Shown: positions 17,835-27,746, numbered from the stretch's first letter. The stretch: DNA of 64,000 nucleotides from Sphingopyxis sp. (GCA_030145715.1 JAIXHQ010000003.1:117210-181209); one strand, 5' to 3'. A program made the numbers and translations. The notes: a model not told the origin generated them from the letters alone.

Positions 17835-20800
17835 ATGAAAAGCCCGCCGCCGGTTTCGCCGAAATGGTCGCCGCGACGAACTACAGCTTTCTGCGCGGCG
17901 CATCCGATCCCGCCGACATCGTCGCGGCGGCGATCAATCTGGGCATGACCGGCATCGGCATCGCCGACCGCAACAGCGTCGCCGGCGTGGTGCGGGCCTG
18001 GGCTTTCCTGAAAGAGCTTCAGGTCAAGAATCCCGAGATGGTGGAAGGGTTTCGGCTGGCCGTCGGCGCCAGGCTGGTCTTTGCCGACGGCACGCCCGAC
18101 ATTGTCGCCTATCCCGCCAATCGCCAAGGCTGGGGGCGGCTGACCCGCCTGTTGTCGGTCGGCAATCTGCGCGCGCAAAAAGGTGACTGCATCCTTCGCC
18201 TCGCAGATTTGCTGGAGCATTGCGACGACCTGCTGCTGATCGCCATGAAGGGGGACGACGCGCTGCTCCGTACGCTCAAGCGCGCGCGTCCCAAGGCGGT
18301 CTGGCTGGCGGCCACGATGCCGCAATCCGGTGCCGATGCGCGCCGACTGGCCGAACTGCAGCGGCTGGCGACCGCGACGGGCGTTCCCTTGCTGGCCACC
18401 AACGATGCGCTTTATGCGACCAGGGCGCAGCGCCCGCTTCACGACATCATCACCTGCATCCGCGAGGGCACGACGATTGTCAGGGCGGGCAAATTGCTGC
18501 GCGCCAATGGCGAACGCCATGTGAAGCCGCCTGCCGAGATGCGGCGGTTGTTCGGCGGTTATCCCAAGGCGGTCGAACAGGGCGCAAAGTTGCTGGCCCG
18601 CGTCGGTTTCGACCTGGGGGATCTGCGTTATGAATATCCGCACGAGCCGGTGCCCCCCGGATGGAAGCCCTTCAACTATCTCCACCATCTGGTGAAGACT
18701 GCGGCCGAGGCACGTTATGGCACCCCCTTGAGCGCCAAGGTCCGCAAGCTCATCGGCAACGAACTTCGGCTGATCCGGAAACGAAATTACGTCTATTATT
18801 TCCTGACCGTCCATGACCTTGTTCGCTTTGCCCGCGCGCAGGAACCACCGATCCTGTGCCAGGGACGCGGTTCGGCGGCCAATTCCATCACCTGCTTCTT
18901 GCTGGGGGTGACATCGGTCGATCCGGTGAAGAACACCCTGCTTTTTTCCCGCTTCATGTCGGCCGAACGCGACGAGCCCCCCGATATTGACGTCGATTTC
19001 GAACATGAACGGCGCGAGGAGGTGATCCAGCATATCTATGACCGCTATTCGCGGGACCGTGCCGCGATCGCGGCGACCGTCATCCATTACCGCCCGCGCA
19101 GCACGATCCGCGAAGTCGGCAAGGCGCTGGGCCTGAGCGAGGATGTCACCGCGCGCCTGGCCGACACAAGCTGGGGCAGTTGGGGCAACGAAGTGCCGAT
19201 CGAACGGCTCGTCCAGGCCGGGCTTGATCCGCACAATGGCGAAATCGAGCGGCTGCATCGCTTCGTCGGCGAATTGTTGAAGGCCCCCCGCCACCTGTCA
19301 CAGCATGTCGGGGGTTTCGTGCTGACCCAGGGACGGCTCGACGAAATGGTGCCGATCCACAATGCGGCGATGGAAGGTCGGACCTTTATCGAATGGGACA
19401 AGGACGACATCGACGCGCTGGGGCTGATGAAGGTCGATATTCTCGCGCTCGGCATGTTGACGTGCATCCGCAAATGTTATGACCTGATGCGCGATCATGG
19501 GCTGGGCGATCACACGCTGGAACTCGACATCGATTCCAGCGACGACGCGGTTTACGACATGTTGTGCAAGGGCGACAGCATCGGCGTCTTTCAGGTCGAA
19601 AGCCGGGCACAGATCAACATGCTGCCGCGCCTGCGCCCCCGCAAGCTTTATGACCTGGTCGTGCAGGTCGCGATCGTCAGGCCGGGTCCGATCGAGGGCG
19701 ACATGGTCCACCCCTATCTGCGGCGCCGCAATGAAGAGGAAGAGGTGCATTATCCTTCGCCCGCCCCGCCCCATGATCCCGATGAACTGCGCGGCGTATT
19801 GGGGCACACCTATGGCGTCCCGCTGTTTCAGGAACAGGCAATGAACCTGGCGATCACCGCCGCCGAATTTACCCCCGAAGAAGCCAATGGCCTGCGCCGC
19901 GCGATGGCGACCTTTCGCAATGTCGGAACGATCGACAATTTTCGCGAAAAGATGGTCGGCGGCATGGTGCGCCGCGGCTATGAAAGCGAGTTTGCCGAAC
20001 GTTGCTTCAAACAGATCGAAGGTTTTGGCAGCTATGGCTTTCCCGAAAGCCATGCCCAGTCCTTTGCCCGGCTCGTCTATGTTTCCTCATGGATCAAACA
20101 TTATCACCCCGCCGTCTTCACCTGCGGGCTGCTCAATTCGCAGCCGATGGGATTTTATGCCCCCGCACAGCTTGTCCGCGATGCGCGCGAGCATGGGGTG
20201 GAGGTGCGGGCAGTCGATGTGAATGCCAGTCATTGGGACAATGGCCTGGAACGGCGGGATGACAGCACGCTCGCGCTCAGGCTGGGTTTTCGGCAGGTCG
20301 ACGGGATGCGCAAAGACTGGGCGGACGCGATTGTCAAAGCCCGCGACGCCGCCCCCTTTACCTCGGTCGAGGAACTGGCCCGCCGCGCCGCGCTGCCGCT
20401 CCGCGCGCTGCGCCTGATCGCCGATGCCGATGCGTGCCGGTCGATGGGGCTCGATCGGCGGCCCGCCCTGTGGGATGCGCGGCGGGTGCGGCAGGGGGTG
20501 CTGCCGCTGTTTGGCGCGGCCGGGGCGGACGAGCTGGGAACGGAGGAGAATGCCGCACTGCCACCGACGCCGATGGTCGAACATGTGCTGACCGATTATC
20601 AGACGACGCGGCTGTCGCTGAAAGGGCATCCGATGGCGTTTCTGCGCCGCGACTTCGAACGCGAAGGCGTGCTGAGCGCGGCAGAGGTCGCGGCGGCGAA
20701 GAACGGTTCGATCGTCCGCACCGCCGGCGTCGTGCTGATCCGCCAGCGGCCGGGCAAGGGCAATGCGATCTTCATCACGATCGAGGATGAGGGCGGGGTC

Positions 20801-21100
20801 GTCAACATCCTGCTGTGGGCGCGTCATTTCGAACGCTATCGCCGCGCCGTCATGGCATCGCGGTTGATGCTGGCCACGGGCGAGGTGCAACGAAGCAAGG
20901 AGGGCGTCATCCACCTGATAGCGACACATATCGTCGATCGCACGGCGATGCTCGATACGCTGGGCAGCGAGCGGCGCTTCGATCCCGACGTCTGCCGCGC
21001 CGACGAGGTCAGACACCCGCAACAACCGCGCGGCCCGGCGGCGAAGCATGGCCACCCCCGCGATGTCCGCATCCTGCCGAGGTCGCGGGATTTCCATTGA
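17831..21100 (+). CDS. dnaE2: Error-prone DNA polymerase DnaE2
   Basis: 1089 residues, C-family alpha subunit used for SOS mutagenesis. PHP domain begins AATNYSFLRGASDPADIV and has ADRNSVAGVVRA. The polymerase core carries CQGRGSAANSITCFLLG and the catalytic PPDIDVDFEHERREE; later LALGMLTCIRKC, the helix-hairpin-helix region, and a C-terminal OB fold (RTAGVVLIRQRPGKGNAIFI). The TNYSFLRGAS opening in place of the HSDYSLLDGA of replicative DnaE marks it as DnaE2. Cotranscribed with imuAB under the LexA box. Confidence 0.95.
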   Translation: MNEKPAAGFAEMVAATNYSFLRGASDPADIVAAAINLGMTGIGIADRNSVAGVVRAWAFLKELQVKNPEMVEGFRLAVGARLVFADGTPDIVAYPANRQGWGRLTRLLSVGNLRAQKGDCILRLADLLEHCDDLLLIAMKGDDALLRTLKRARPKAVWLAATMPQSGADARRLAELQRLATATGVPLLATNDALYATRAQRPLHDIITCIREGTTIVRAGKLLRANGERHVKPPAEMRRLFGGYPKAVEQGAKLLARVGFDLGDLRYEYPHEPVPPGWKPFNYLHHLVKTAAEARYGTPLSAKVRKLIGNELRLIRKRNYVYYFLTVHDLVRFARAQEPPILCQGRGSAANSITCFLLGVTSVDPVKNTLLFSRFMSAERDEPPDIDVDFEHERREEVIQHIYDRYSRDRAAIAATVIHYRPRSTIREVGKALGLSEDVTARLADTSWGSWGNEVPIERLVQAGLDPHNGEIERLHRFVGELLKAPRHLSQHVGGFVLTQGRLDEMVPIHNAAMEGRTFIEWDKDDIDALGLMKVDILALGMLTCIRKCYDLMRDHGLGDHTLELDIDSSDDAVYDMLCKGDSIGVFQVESRAQINMLPRLRPRKLYDLVVQVAIVRPGPIEGDMVHPYLRRRNEEEEVHYPSPAPPHDPDELRGVLGHTYGVPLFQEQAMNLAITAAEFTPEEANGLRRAMATFRNVGTIDNFREKMVGGMVRRGYESEFAERCFKQIEGFGSYGFPESHAQSFARLVYVSSWIKHYHPAVFTCGLLNSQPMGFYAPAQLVRDAREHGVEVRAVDVNASHWDNGLERRDDSTLALRLGFRQVDGMRKDWADAIVKARDAAPFTSVEELARRAALPLRALRLIADADACRSMGLDRRPALWDARRVRQGVLPLFGAAGADELGTEENAALPPTPMVEHVLTDYQTTRLSLKGHPMAFLRRDFEREGVLSAAEVAAAKNGSIVRTAGVVLIRQRPGKGNAIFITIEDEGGVVNILLWARHFERYRRAVMASRLMLATGEVQRSKEGVIHLIATHIVDRTAMLDTLGSERRFDPDVCRADEVRHPQQPRGPAAKHGHPRDVRILPRSRDFH

Positions 21101-21167
21101 GATAAATTTTCCGGCGGAGGCCGGACAGGGGAGCGGGTCGGGGCCGCCATTGTTCGGTTATGACCCG

Positions 21168-21204
21168 AAAAAAAAGATGCCCCGGCTGTGGGGGCCGGGG
21201 CATC
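21168..21204 (-). terminator. Rho-independent terminator of fliC
   Basis: Perfect 11-base stem (GATGCCCCGGC / GCCGGGGCATC, 21176-21186 and 21194-21204) with a 7-base loop, followed on the minus strand by eight T (plus-strand A at 21168-21175). It lies 56 bases after the flagellin stop and is oriented for leftward transcription. Confidence 0.9.
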
Positions 21205-21259
21205 CGATCAGGCTATCTAAGGGACCAACCAAATATAGCCTGAAACTTGTTCGCGAATT

Positions 21260-22087
21260 TTAGCCGCGGAGCAGGTTCATCACGCCCTGCGAGCTCTGGT
21301 TCGCCTGGGCCAGCATCGCGGTCGATGCCTGCGCCAGAATGCCGGCAGCCGCGAGGTTCGTCGATTCAACCGAGAAATCGGCATCCAGAATACGCGACTT
21401 CGATTCCGACATATTCGTGACACTCGACGTCAAATTATCGACAGCCGCCGTCAGGCGGTTCTGCTGCGCACCCAGGTTCGCGCGTTCGGTAGCGACCGTC
21501 TGGATCGCCGTGTCGAGCGTCGTCAGCGCGCCCGTGGCGCCGGCTGCGGTCGAAAAGTCGAGCGCATTGACGCCCAGACCCGTGGCGTTGAGGTTCGCGA
21601 TCTTGACGTTCACGACCTCAGTGGCGTTCAAACCGGTCTGAATGTCGAAGCCAGCGGTGGTCGAGGTGCCGCCGTTGATCAGCGTGTTGCCGTTGAACGT
21701 CGTGCGGCCGGCGATGTCGCCGATCTGCGAGATCAGCGCGGCAACTTCGGTCTGGACGGCGGCGCGGTCGGTCGTGCCGTTCGTGCCGGTCGAAGCCTGG
21801 AGCGCCAGTTCACGCATACGGACGAGGATGTCCGAGATGCTGCCAGCGGCGCTGTCGGCGGTCTGCGCAAGCGAGATGCCGTCGTTGGCGTTGCGGATCG
21901 CCTGCGTCAGGCCGCGGGCATTGGCGTCCATGCGGGTCGCGATGGCGAGGCCGGCCGCGTCGTCCTTGGCGCTGTTGATGCGCTTGCCGCTCGACAGGCG
22001 TTCCATCGCCTGCGACTGCATTTGATTGGCAACACGCGAGTTATTCTGGGCGCGAAGCGCGCTCACATTGGTGTTGATGACAGTCAT
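21260..22087 (-). CDS. fliC: Flagellin
   Basis: 275 residues, the filament subunit. The conserved D0/D1 ends are present: MTVINTNVSALRAQNNSRVA, ERLSSGKRINSAKDDAAGLA and NANDGISLAQTADSA at the N-terminus; ENLTAAVDN-like ENRLTA region and the C-terminus ILAQASTAMLAQANQSSQGV. The central variable domain is very short, so the outer D2/D3 domains are largely absent; such short flagellins are common in alphaproteobacteria. Single copy in the window, monocistronic, with a sigma-28-type promoter at 22157-22183 and a strong terminator. Assembled with FliS as chaperone and FliD as cap. Confidence 0.95.
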   Translation of the reverse strand: MTVINTNVSALRAQNNSRVANQMQSQAMERLSSGKRINSAKDDAAGLAIATRMDANARGLTQAIRNANDGISLAQTADSAAGSISDILVRMRELALQASTGTNGTTDRAAVQTEVAALISQIGDIAGRTTFNGNTLINGGTSTTAGFDIQTGLNATEVVNVKIANLNATGLGVNALDFSTAAGATGALTTLDTAIQTVATERANLGAQQNRLTAAVDNLTSSVTNMSESKSRILDADFSVESTNLAAAGILAQASTAMLAQANQSSQGVMNLLRG

Positions 22088-22156
22088 TATTGTTCCTTTC
22101 CGGCCTCGATGGCCATTCCCGTTATGTGAGGGCTCGAGGAGCGGTCACGGAAAGCA

Positions 22157-22183
22157 GTAACGGCCGGGACCCCTGCCGATTAA
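22157..22183 (-). promoter_or_regulatory. Sigma-28-type promoter of fliC
   Basis: On the minus strand TTAATCGG-N11-GCCGTTAC, same layout as the fliD, flgM and motA promoters (TTAA, 15 bases, CCGTTA). The flagellin start codon is about 60 bases downstream of the expected start point. Confidence 0.6.
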
Positions 22184-22267
22184 GGGCGCGCGTCAAAAAA
22201 ACGCCGAAAGCCGCCGACGCCGCCCCTTTCATATCCATAACACACTGAAAATATAGATTAAATATTT

Positions 22268-22284
22268 TTGGCACGGACTTTGCA
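22268..22284 (+). promoter_or_regulatory. Sigma-54 (-24/-12) promoter of the fliE-flhB operon
   Basis: TTGGCACGGACTTTGCA, an exact match to YTGGCACG-N4-TTGCW with GG and GC separated by 10 bases. It lies 51 bases upstream of the fliE start and would drive fliEFGHIJKLMNOPQR-flhB. Confidence 0.9.
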
Positions 22285-22334
22285 TTCTTCTTTGGCGCGT
22301 GGCGCGAGGCCGCGCACAGGACGGATGAAAAGCA

Positions 22335-22688
22335 ATGAGCACGATTGACCCGAGCCGGCTGCTGCAGATGCGCAGTTCGATTCTCAATCAGAACCAGGCG
22401 CTGCAACGCGCCGCCGGTCGCGGCGGCATCGGCGCGGCCGAAGGCGGCGTCGAGGGCGCGGGCGGCGCACCCGATTTCGGCGCCGCGATCAACAATGCGC
22501 TGCAACAGGTCAACGCCCAGCAATCAAAGGCGAGCCAGTTGAGCGAAGCCTATGAACGCGGCGACACGCACGACATCGTCAGCGTCATGATCGAACGGCA
22601 AAAGGCGTCGCTCGGGTTCGAAACCACGCTGCAAGTCCGCAACAAGCTGCTGTCCGCTTATCGCGACATCATGAACATGCCGGTGTAA
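22335..22688 (+). CDS. fliE: FliE, MS-ring/rod junction protein
   Basis: 117 residues. Connects the MS ring to the rod and is an early type-III export substrate. The C-terminal half is family-typical (DIVSVMIERQKASLGFETTL, then QVRNKLLSAYRDIMNMPV). The N-terminal stretch is rich in Gly/Ala. GGATG lies upstream of ATG. First gene of the sigma-54 operon, 3 bases before fliF. Confidence 0.93.
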   Translation: MSTIDPSRLLQMRSSILNQNQALQRAAGRGGIGAAEGGVEGAGGAPDFGAAINNALQQVNAQQSKASQLSEAYERGDTHDIVSVMIERQKASLGFETTLQVRNKLLSAYRDIMNMPV

Positions 22689-22691
22689 TCC

Positions 22692-24356
22692 ATGGCCGAA
22701 ACACAGATCCTTACCCCCGTCCCCACCATCATGGACGACGGCGCCCCTAACCGCCTTCCCGCCCTGGGCGACCGGCTGGCGCCGTTGACCGGTTTCATGC
22801 GCCAGCCGGCCGTACAGCGGGCGCTGCCCGCCATCGCGATGACGTCGGCGATCGGTATCGCCGCATTCGCCTATTTCGCCATGCAAGCCGCCCCGCAGGC
22901 GCAATTGTTCGCCGGGCTCGACGACACCGACAAGGCTGCCGTCGCCGATGCGTTGAAAACACAGGGCATCGCCCACAATATCGATCCCTCGACGGGCGCG
23001 CTGACGGTCGATGCCGACAAGCTGCATCAGGCGCGCATCGCACTCGCCGGACAGGGCCTGCCCAAGGCGGCGCCGAGCGGCGACAGCCTGATCGCCGCGC
23101 TGCCCATGGGGTCCAGCCGCGCGATCGAAGGCGAAGCATTGCGGTCGGCGCGCGAAGCCGACCTGTCGCGCACGATCGAAACCATCGACGCGGTGAAAAG
23201 CGCGCGCGTTCACGTCGCCGCCGCCGAACCGAGCCTGTTCGTGCGCGAAGACAAGCCGGCCACGGCATCGGTGATGCTGACCCTGCAGAACGGCCGTTCG
23301 CTGTCCGATGGGCAGGTGCAGGCGATCCGTTTCCTGGTCGCATCGTCGATACCCGGTATGAATGCCGATCAGGTGTCGGTGATCGATCAGCGCGGCGCGC
23401 TGCTGTCCGACACCGCGACCGGCAGCGACATGAAGGCGTTTCAGTTGCAGTTGCAGATCGAGGACCGCTTTCGCCGCGCGCTCGACACGCTGCTTGGTCC
23501 GATGCTGGGCAGCGGCAATTATACGGTCGAGGTCAACGCCGATCTCGACATGTCCGAAAGCCAGGCGACGCGCGAGAGCTTTCCCGAGAATGACCGCGCG
23601 CTGACCAGCGAACAGATCACCCGGTCGACCAGCGGTTCGGTTCCTCCCCCCGCCGTCGGCATCCCCGGGGCTCTGTCGAACGAGGTGCCGCAGGCCACGA
23701 CCGTCACCGCGAACGGGCCGCAGCCGACGCCGCCTCTCACCGGGGCGCCGGGCACCGCGAGCAACGAGAACGCCGCCCGCGCCTATGAGGTTGGCCGCGA
23801 GATTTCGGTGACGCACCAGCCGCAGGGCAAATTGCGCCGCGTCTCGGTCGCCGTCGCGCTCAACCAGGGCAAAAAGCCGCTGACCCAGGCCGACCTCACC
23901 AAGATCGACAATCTGGTCAAGGGTGCGATCGGTTTCGACGCAACCCGCGGAGATATGGTTGCGATCAACCAGCGCCCCTTCGCACAGGTCGAAGATACGT
24001 CGCCGCCCTTTTACGACCAGGGCTGGTTCATGCCGCTGGTGAAACAGGTCGGTGCGATCCTTGCCGCGCTGCTCGCCTTTCTGTTCATCGGTCGCCCGAT
24101 GATCCGCGCCGCAAAGGACCGCGCCGCGAAACGCGCCGAACAGAATCAGATGATCGAACAGTCGCTGCTCGCCGCGACCGACACGCGCCCTGCGATCGCC
24201 GGCGGCCAGAATGGTCAGGAGATCACGCTGGAAATGATCGAACAGGCGCCAAGCTATGAAGCGCGCGCCAACCTTGTCCGTGCCTTTGTCCGCCAGGATT
24301 CCGCCCGCGCCGCGCTGGTCGTCCGCCATCTGATGCAGGAGGGCGCCCGTGCCTGA
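22692..24356 (+). CDS. fliF: FliF, flagellar MS-ring protein
   Basis: 554 residues with two membrane segments (about 36-60 and 435-460) flanking the large periplasmic ring domain. YscJ/FliF features: LFAGLDDTDKAAVADALKTQ, EGEALRSAREADLSRTIETI, VKSARVHVAAAEPSLFV. The C-terminal tail (EITLEMIEQAPSYEARANLV, near 520) would bind FliG. It overlaps the fliG GTG start by 8 bases. Confidence 0.95.
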   Translation: MAETQILTPVPTIMDDGAPNRLPALGDRLAPLTGFMRQPAVQRALPAIAMTSAIGIAAFAYFAMQAAPQAQLFAGLDDTDKAAVADALKTQGIAHNIDPSTGALTVDADKLHQARIALAGQGLPKAAPSGDSLIAALPMGSSRAIEGEALRSAREADLSRTIETIDAVKSARVHVAAAEPSLFVREDKPATASVMLTLQNGRSLSDGQVQAIRFLVASSIPGMNADQVSVIDQRGALLSDTATGSDMKAFQLQLQIEDRFRRALDTLLGPMLGSGNYTVEVNADLDMSESQATRESFPENDRALTSEQITRSTSGSVPPPAVGIPGALSNEVPQATTVTANGPQPTPPLTGAPGTASNENAARAYEVGREISVTHQPQGKLRRVSVAVALNQGKKPLTQADLTKIDNLVKGAIGFDATRGDMVAINQRPFAQVEDTSPPFYDQGWFMPLVKQVGAILAALLAFLFIGRPMIRAAKDRAAKRAEQNQMIEQSLLAATDTRPAIAGGQNGQEITLEMIEQAPSYEARANLVRAFVRQDSARAALVVRHLMQEGARA

Positions 24357-25380
24357 TACCGCTGAAATCGACCAGGTCGCAACGCCCGCCGCGATCGACG
24401 GATCGTCCGCCGCCGCAATCCTGCTGATGCTGCTCGACGAAAGCGAAGCGGCGACGATCCTGAAGCAGCTTGGCCCCGAAGAGGTGCGTCTGCTTGCCAA
24501 GGCGATGTTCGACACCGCCAACGCCAGCGAACAGCAGATCGGCCAGGCGCTCGACCGGTTCGTGACGCGCAGCCGCGATGTCAGCGCGCTGGCGATCGGT
24601 GCCGACACGCGCATTCGCACCGTCATCAACGAAGCCGTCGGCAATGTCCGCGCCGACAATATCCTGGCCGCCGTCGCGCCGCAGCGCAGCGCCGCATCGC
24701 TGGAAATGCTGCGCTGGATGGACGTCAATGCGATCAGCGGCCTGCTGGCCAGCGAACATCCGCAGGTCGGCGCGCTGATCCTGTCGGTCCTGGTCCCCGA
24801 TGTTGCCGCCCGCGCGATCGAGACGCTGGACGAAGTGCTGCAGGCCGATCTGGTGCTGCGCGCCGCGATGCTGACCTCTGTCCCCGCCGCGGCGATCGAG
24901 GATCTGGAATCGGTCCTCGCGAGCGCCAATGTCGATGGCCAGCGGGTCGCCAAACAGGCGATCGGCGGCCCCAGCGACGTCGCAAAGATCATGAAGAAGA
25001 TGCCGAAGCAACTGAGCGAACGCACCATCCGCGCGCTCAAGAAGCATGACCGCATCCTGGCCCAGACAATCGAGGAAGAGATGTTCATCTTCGAAAATCT
25101 GCGCGACCTCGACAAGAGAAGCTTGAGCACCGTGTTGCGTTCTGTCGACGCGGCGCTGCTCGCGATCGCGCTCAAGGGCGCCGACGAAGAAATGGTCGAC
25201 ATGTGCCTTGCCACCATGTCGCAGCGTGCGTCGGAGACGATCCGCGACGAAATGGCCGAAATGACGATGGTCAAGCGCGCCGACGTCGAGGACGCGCAGA
25301 AAACGATCATGCAGACCGTGCGCCAGATGGCCGCATCGGGCGAAATCATGATCGCGGGCGGCGGTGACGACTATGTCTGA
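24349..25380 (+). CDS. fliG: FliG, motor switch protein
   Basis: 343 residues, full-length rotor protein that bears torque. N-terminal FliF-binding domain (AAAILLMLLDESEAATILKQ), middle domain with EHPQ (ASEHPQVGALILSVL) and C-terminal torque helix (DDLRDLDKRSL-like NLRDLDKRSLSTVLRSVD, charged residues KR/E retained). The start is GTG at 24349, overlapping the fliF stop; no better ATG lies near. Interacts with MotA, FliM and FliF. Confidence 0.95.
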   Translation: MPDTAEIDQVATPAAIDGSSAAAILLMLLDESEAATILKQLGPEEVRLLAKAMFDTANASEQQIGQALDRFVTRSRDVSALAIGADTRIRTVINEAVGNVRADNILAAVAPQRSAASLEMLRWMDVNAISGLLASEHPQVGALILSVLVPDVAARAIETLDEVLQADLVLRAAMLTSVPAAAIEDLESVLASANVDGQRVAKQAIGGPSDVAKIMKKMPKQLSERTIRALKKHDRILAQTIEEEMFIFENLRDLDKRSLSTVLRSVDAALLAIALKGADEEMVDMCLATMSQRASETIRDEMAEMTMVKRADVEDAQKTIMQTVRQMAASGEIMIAGGGDDYV

Positions 25381-25975
25381 CCGGACGATCGAAACCGGCT
25401 TTGTCCCGGTCGCCCTGGCCCGTGCGATGGCGCGCGACGGCGGATTTCGTCCGCTTTCCTTCACGCCCACGATTGCCTCCGCGACCGAAATCGAACCCGA
25501 CATACAGGCCGAGCCCGATGTCGACGACCCCTTTGCCCGCGGCCTTGCCGAAGGTCAGCGTCTTGCCGAAGCAGGCTTTGTCGCGGAGCGCCACCAGCTT
25601 TTGGCCCTGCTTGCCAGTGCCGAGGCCTTGCAGGACGAGCCCAGCGAGGAACTGGCGCAATTGATCGCGGAGACCGTCGAACGGCTGGTGCGCCAGATCG
25701 TTGCCGCCGCGCCGATCGACGCCGAATGGCTACAGGCGCAGGCCGAAACCGCCGCCGCCATGGTTGCCGACGCCGACAAGGCACGCACCCTGTGGGTTCA
25801 TCCCGACGATGCCGTGCTGCTGGCTGAATGCCCGTTGACGCTGACCATCGAAAGCGATGCGGCGATGGTGCGCGGCACCGTTCGCCTGGAAACAACCACC
25901 GGCTGGATCGAACATGGCCGCGCCGTCTATCTTGACGAACTGCGCGCCGCGCTGGGCACGGGAGAGGCCGCATGA
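25373..25975 (+). CDS. fliH: FliH, negative regulator of the export ATPase
   Basis: 200 residues. Position between fliG and fliI and the sequence (FARGLAEGQRLAEAGF; LAQLIAETVERLVRQIVA; VHPDDAVLLAECPLTL; TTGWIEHG) fit FliH/HrpE. Binds FliI and links the ATPase ring to the C ring. Start chosen at ATG 25373, inside the fliG end (TATGTCTGA); an in-frame GTG at 25364 is the alternative. Overlaps fliI by 4 bases. Confidence 0.85.
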   Translation: MSDRTIETGFVPVALARAMARDGGFRPLSFTPTIASATEIEPDIQAEPDVDDPFARGLAEGQRLAEAGFVAERHQLLALLASAEALQDEPSEELAQLIAETVERLVRQIVAAAPIDAEWLQAQAETAAAMVADADKARTLWVHPDDAVLLAECPLTLTIESDAAMVRGTVRLETTTGWIEHGRAVYLDELRAALGTGEAA

Positions 25976-27303
25976 CGCGCCGCATGAGCATGAGCGCGCA
26001 GCAGTTGCTCGACCCCGTCGACCTGACGAACGCCAGCCCGCGCCGCATCGGGACTTTGGTGTCGCATGAAGGCATCATGCTGGAGGTTTCGGGCTTTCCC
26101 CAGCCGCTGGGCAGCAATGTCCGCATCCGGTCGGCAACGGGCGATTATGTCTATGGCGAGGTCGTGGGCTTTCGCGGTCATCGTAGCCTGGTCCTGCCGT
26201 TCGACACCAACATGCCGCTCGTCACGGGCGCGCCGGTCGAACCGCATGGCGCCAGCAGCATGGTTCCGGTCGGCAAGACGCTGCTCGGCCGCATCATGGA
26301 CGCACAGGGCAATCCGCTCGACGGACGCCCCGCCATCAAATCGCAGTTCCAGTGGCCGCTGGCAGGCCGCAAGGTCAACCCGCTGCGCCGTGGCCGCGTC
26401 ACGCGCCCGCTGAACATGGGCGTGCGCGCGATCAACGGCTTGCTGACGGTGGGCGAGGGCCAGCGCGTCGCGATCATTGCCGGTTCGGGCGTCGGCAAAT
26501 CGGTGTTGATGGGCCAGATGATCGCGGGCACCGAATGCGACGTCATCGTCGTCGGCCTGATCGGCGAGCGCAGCCGTGAGGTCAGCGACTTCGTCGAAAC
26601 CAAGCTGCCCCCCGAAGTCCGCAAGAAATCGGTCGTCGTCGCGGTTCCCGCCGATCATCCGCCGCTGCTCCGCCTGCGCGCCGCGATGCGCGCGACCGCG
26701 ATCGCCGAGGCGTTCCGGGCCGAGGGCAAGAAAGTGCTGCTGTTGATCGACAGCCTGACCCGCGTGGCCCACGCACAGCGCGAAATCGGCCTGACGCTGG
26801 GCGAACCGCCGACGATGAAAGGTTATCCGCCGTCGGTCTTCGCGCTGATCCCATCCTTGTGCGAACGCGCCGGTATCGACCGCGAAACCGGGGGATCGGT
26901 GACCGCGCTCTATACCGTCCTGGCCGATGGCGGCGACATCGACGATCCGGTCGTCGACAGTGCGCGCGCGATCGTCGACGGCCATATCATCCTGTCGCGC
27001 CAGCTTGCCGAACAGGGCGTCTATCCCGCGATCGACGTCGCGCGGTCTTTGTCGCGCACGATGGTCGATTCGGTCGACCCGGACCATGCCGCCGCGGCCG
27101 CGCGCTTTCGCCAGCTCTGGTCCGCCTATGAAGAGAATCGCGACCTGATGCTGATGGGCGCCTATGTCGCCGGCGGCGATCCGGTGCTCGACGAAGCCAT
27201 CGCCCGCCATGCCGACCAGCTCGCCTTTGTGTCGCAGCCGGCCAAGGCCCGGGTCGATTTCGATATTTCCCGCCAAGCCCTGATTGAAGGATATTCCGCA
27301 TGA
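25972..27303 (+). CDS. fliI: FliI, flagellum-specific export ATPase
   Basis: 443 residues, F1-beta-like hexameric ATPase. Walker A AGSGVGKS (about 170-177), Walker B KVLLLIDSLTR (about 257-267), and the family block EIGLTLGEPPTMKGYPPSVF. Energises export of rod, hook and filament proteins with FliH and FliJ. Starts at ATG overlapping the fliH stop; overlaps fliJ by 4 bases. Confidence 0.95.
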   Translation: MTRRMSMSAQQLLDPVDLTNASPRRIGTLVSHEGIMLEVSGFPQPLGSNVRIRSATGDYVYGEVVGFRGHRSLVLPFDTNMPLVTGAPVEPHGASSMVPVGKTLLGRIMDAQGNPLDGRPAIKSQFQWPLAGRKVNPLRRGRVTRPLNMGVRAINGLLTVGEGQRVAIIAGSGVGKSVLMGQMIAGTECDVIVVGLIGERSREVSDFVETKLPPEVRKKSVVVAVPADHPPLLRLRAAMRATAIAEAFRAEGKKVLLLIDSLTRVAHAQREIGLTLGEPPTMKGYPPSVFALIPSLCERAGIDRETGGSVTALYTVLADGGDIDDPVVDSARAIVDGHIILSRQLAEQGVYPAIDVARSLSRTMVDSVDPDHAAAAARFRQLWSAYEENRDLMLMGAYVAGGDPVLDEAIARHADQLAFVSQPAKARVDFDISRQALIEGYSA

Positions 27304-27746
27304 ACGCCTCTACCGCGCGCCGCAAACGTATCATCCGCGTGCGCACCGTCGAACATCAGATGGCAGAGGCCAATCTGGCGCGCGCCAACGGCGAACTGGC
27401 GAACCTCGTCGAACTGGCGAAGCGGCTGGAGACGCTGCGCGTCGATCTGGCGATGGCCAAGGGCGCGGTTGCCGGGGGCGCGCTCAACACGATCGGCGAA
27501 CTTGCCATGCGGCTCGACATCGCACAGGAAAATCTGACCGCGCCGCTGAACCAGGCAAGCGCCCGCCGAGATCAGGCCGGAGCCGTCGCCCAGAGCGCAA
27601 TGGTCAAGGAAGAATCGGCGGTACGCCTGTATGAACGCAGCCGCAAATCGGCCGAACAGGAAATGGAACGCCGCAGCGACGCCAACCGTCCCCATCGCAT
27701 CCGCAGCGGAATGCGCCTGCGCTTGATCGAAGGCGGCGCGGCATGA
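27300..27746 (+). CDS. fliJ: FliJ-like export chaperone/stalk protein
   Basis: 148 residues, highly charged and predicted largely helical, in the usual fliI-fliJ-fliK position. Primary sequence is poorly conserved in this family so the call rests on length, coiled-coil character (residues 14-120) and context. Would act as the central stalk of the FliI ring. Overlaps both neighbours by 4 bases. Confidence 0.75.
   Translation: MNASTARRKRIIRVRTVEHQMAEANLARANGELANLVELAKRLETLRVDLAMAKGAVAGGALNTIGELAMRLDIAQENLTAPLNQASARRDQAGAVAQSAMVKEESAVRLYERSRKSAEQEMERRSDANRPHRIRSGMRLRLIEGGAA

Noticed and set aside
22158..22182. GCCGATTA on the plus strand as a sigma-28 promoter for fliE
   Set aside because: No matching -35 at the right distance on this strand, while an exact sigma-54 promoter lies between it and fliE and the same bases fit the minus-strand fliC promoter better.
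22524..25349. A 941-codon open frame on the minus strand across fliF-fliG
   Set aside because: It is antisense to two clearly conserved flagellar genes. Long antisense frames are common in GC-rich DNA with strong third-position bias, and the translation shows Arg/Ser-rich low-complexity sequence with no recognisable domain.
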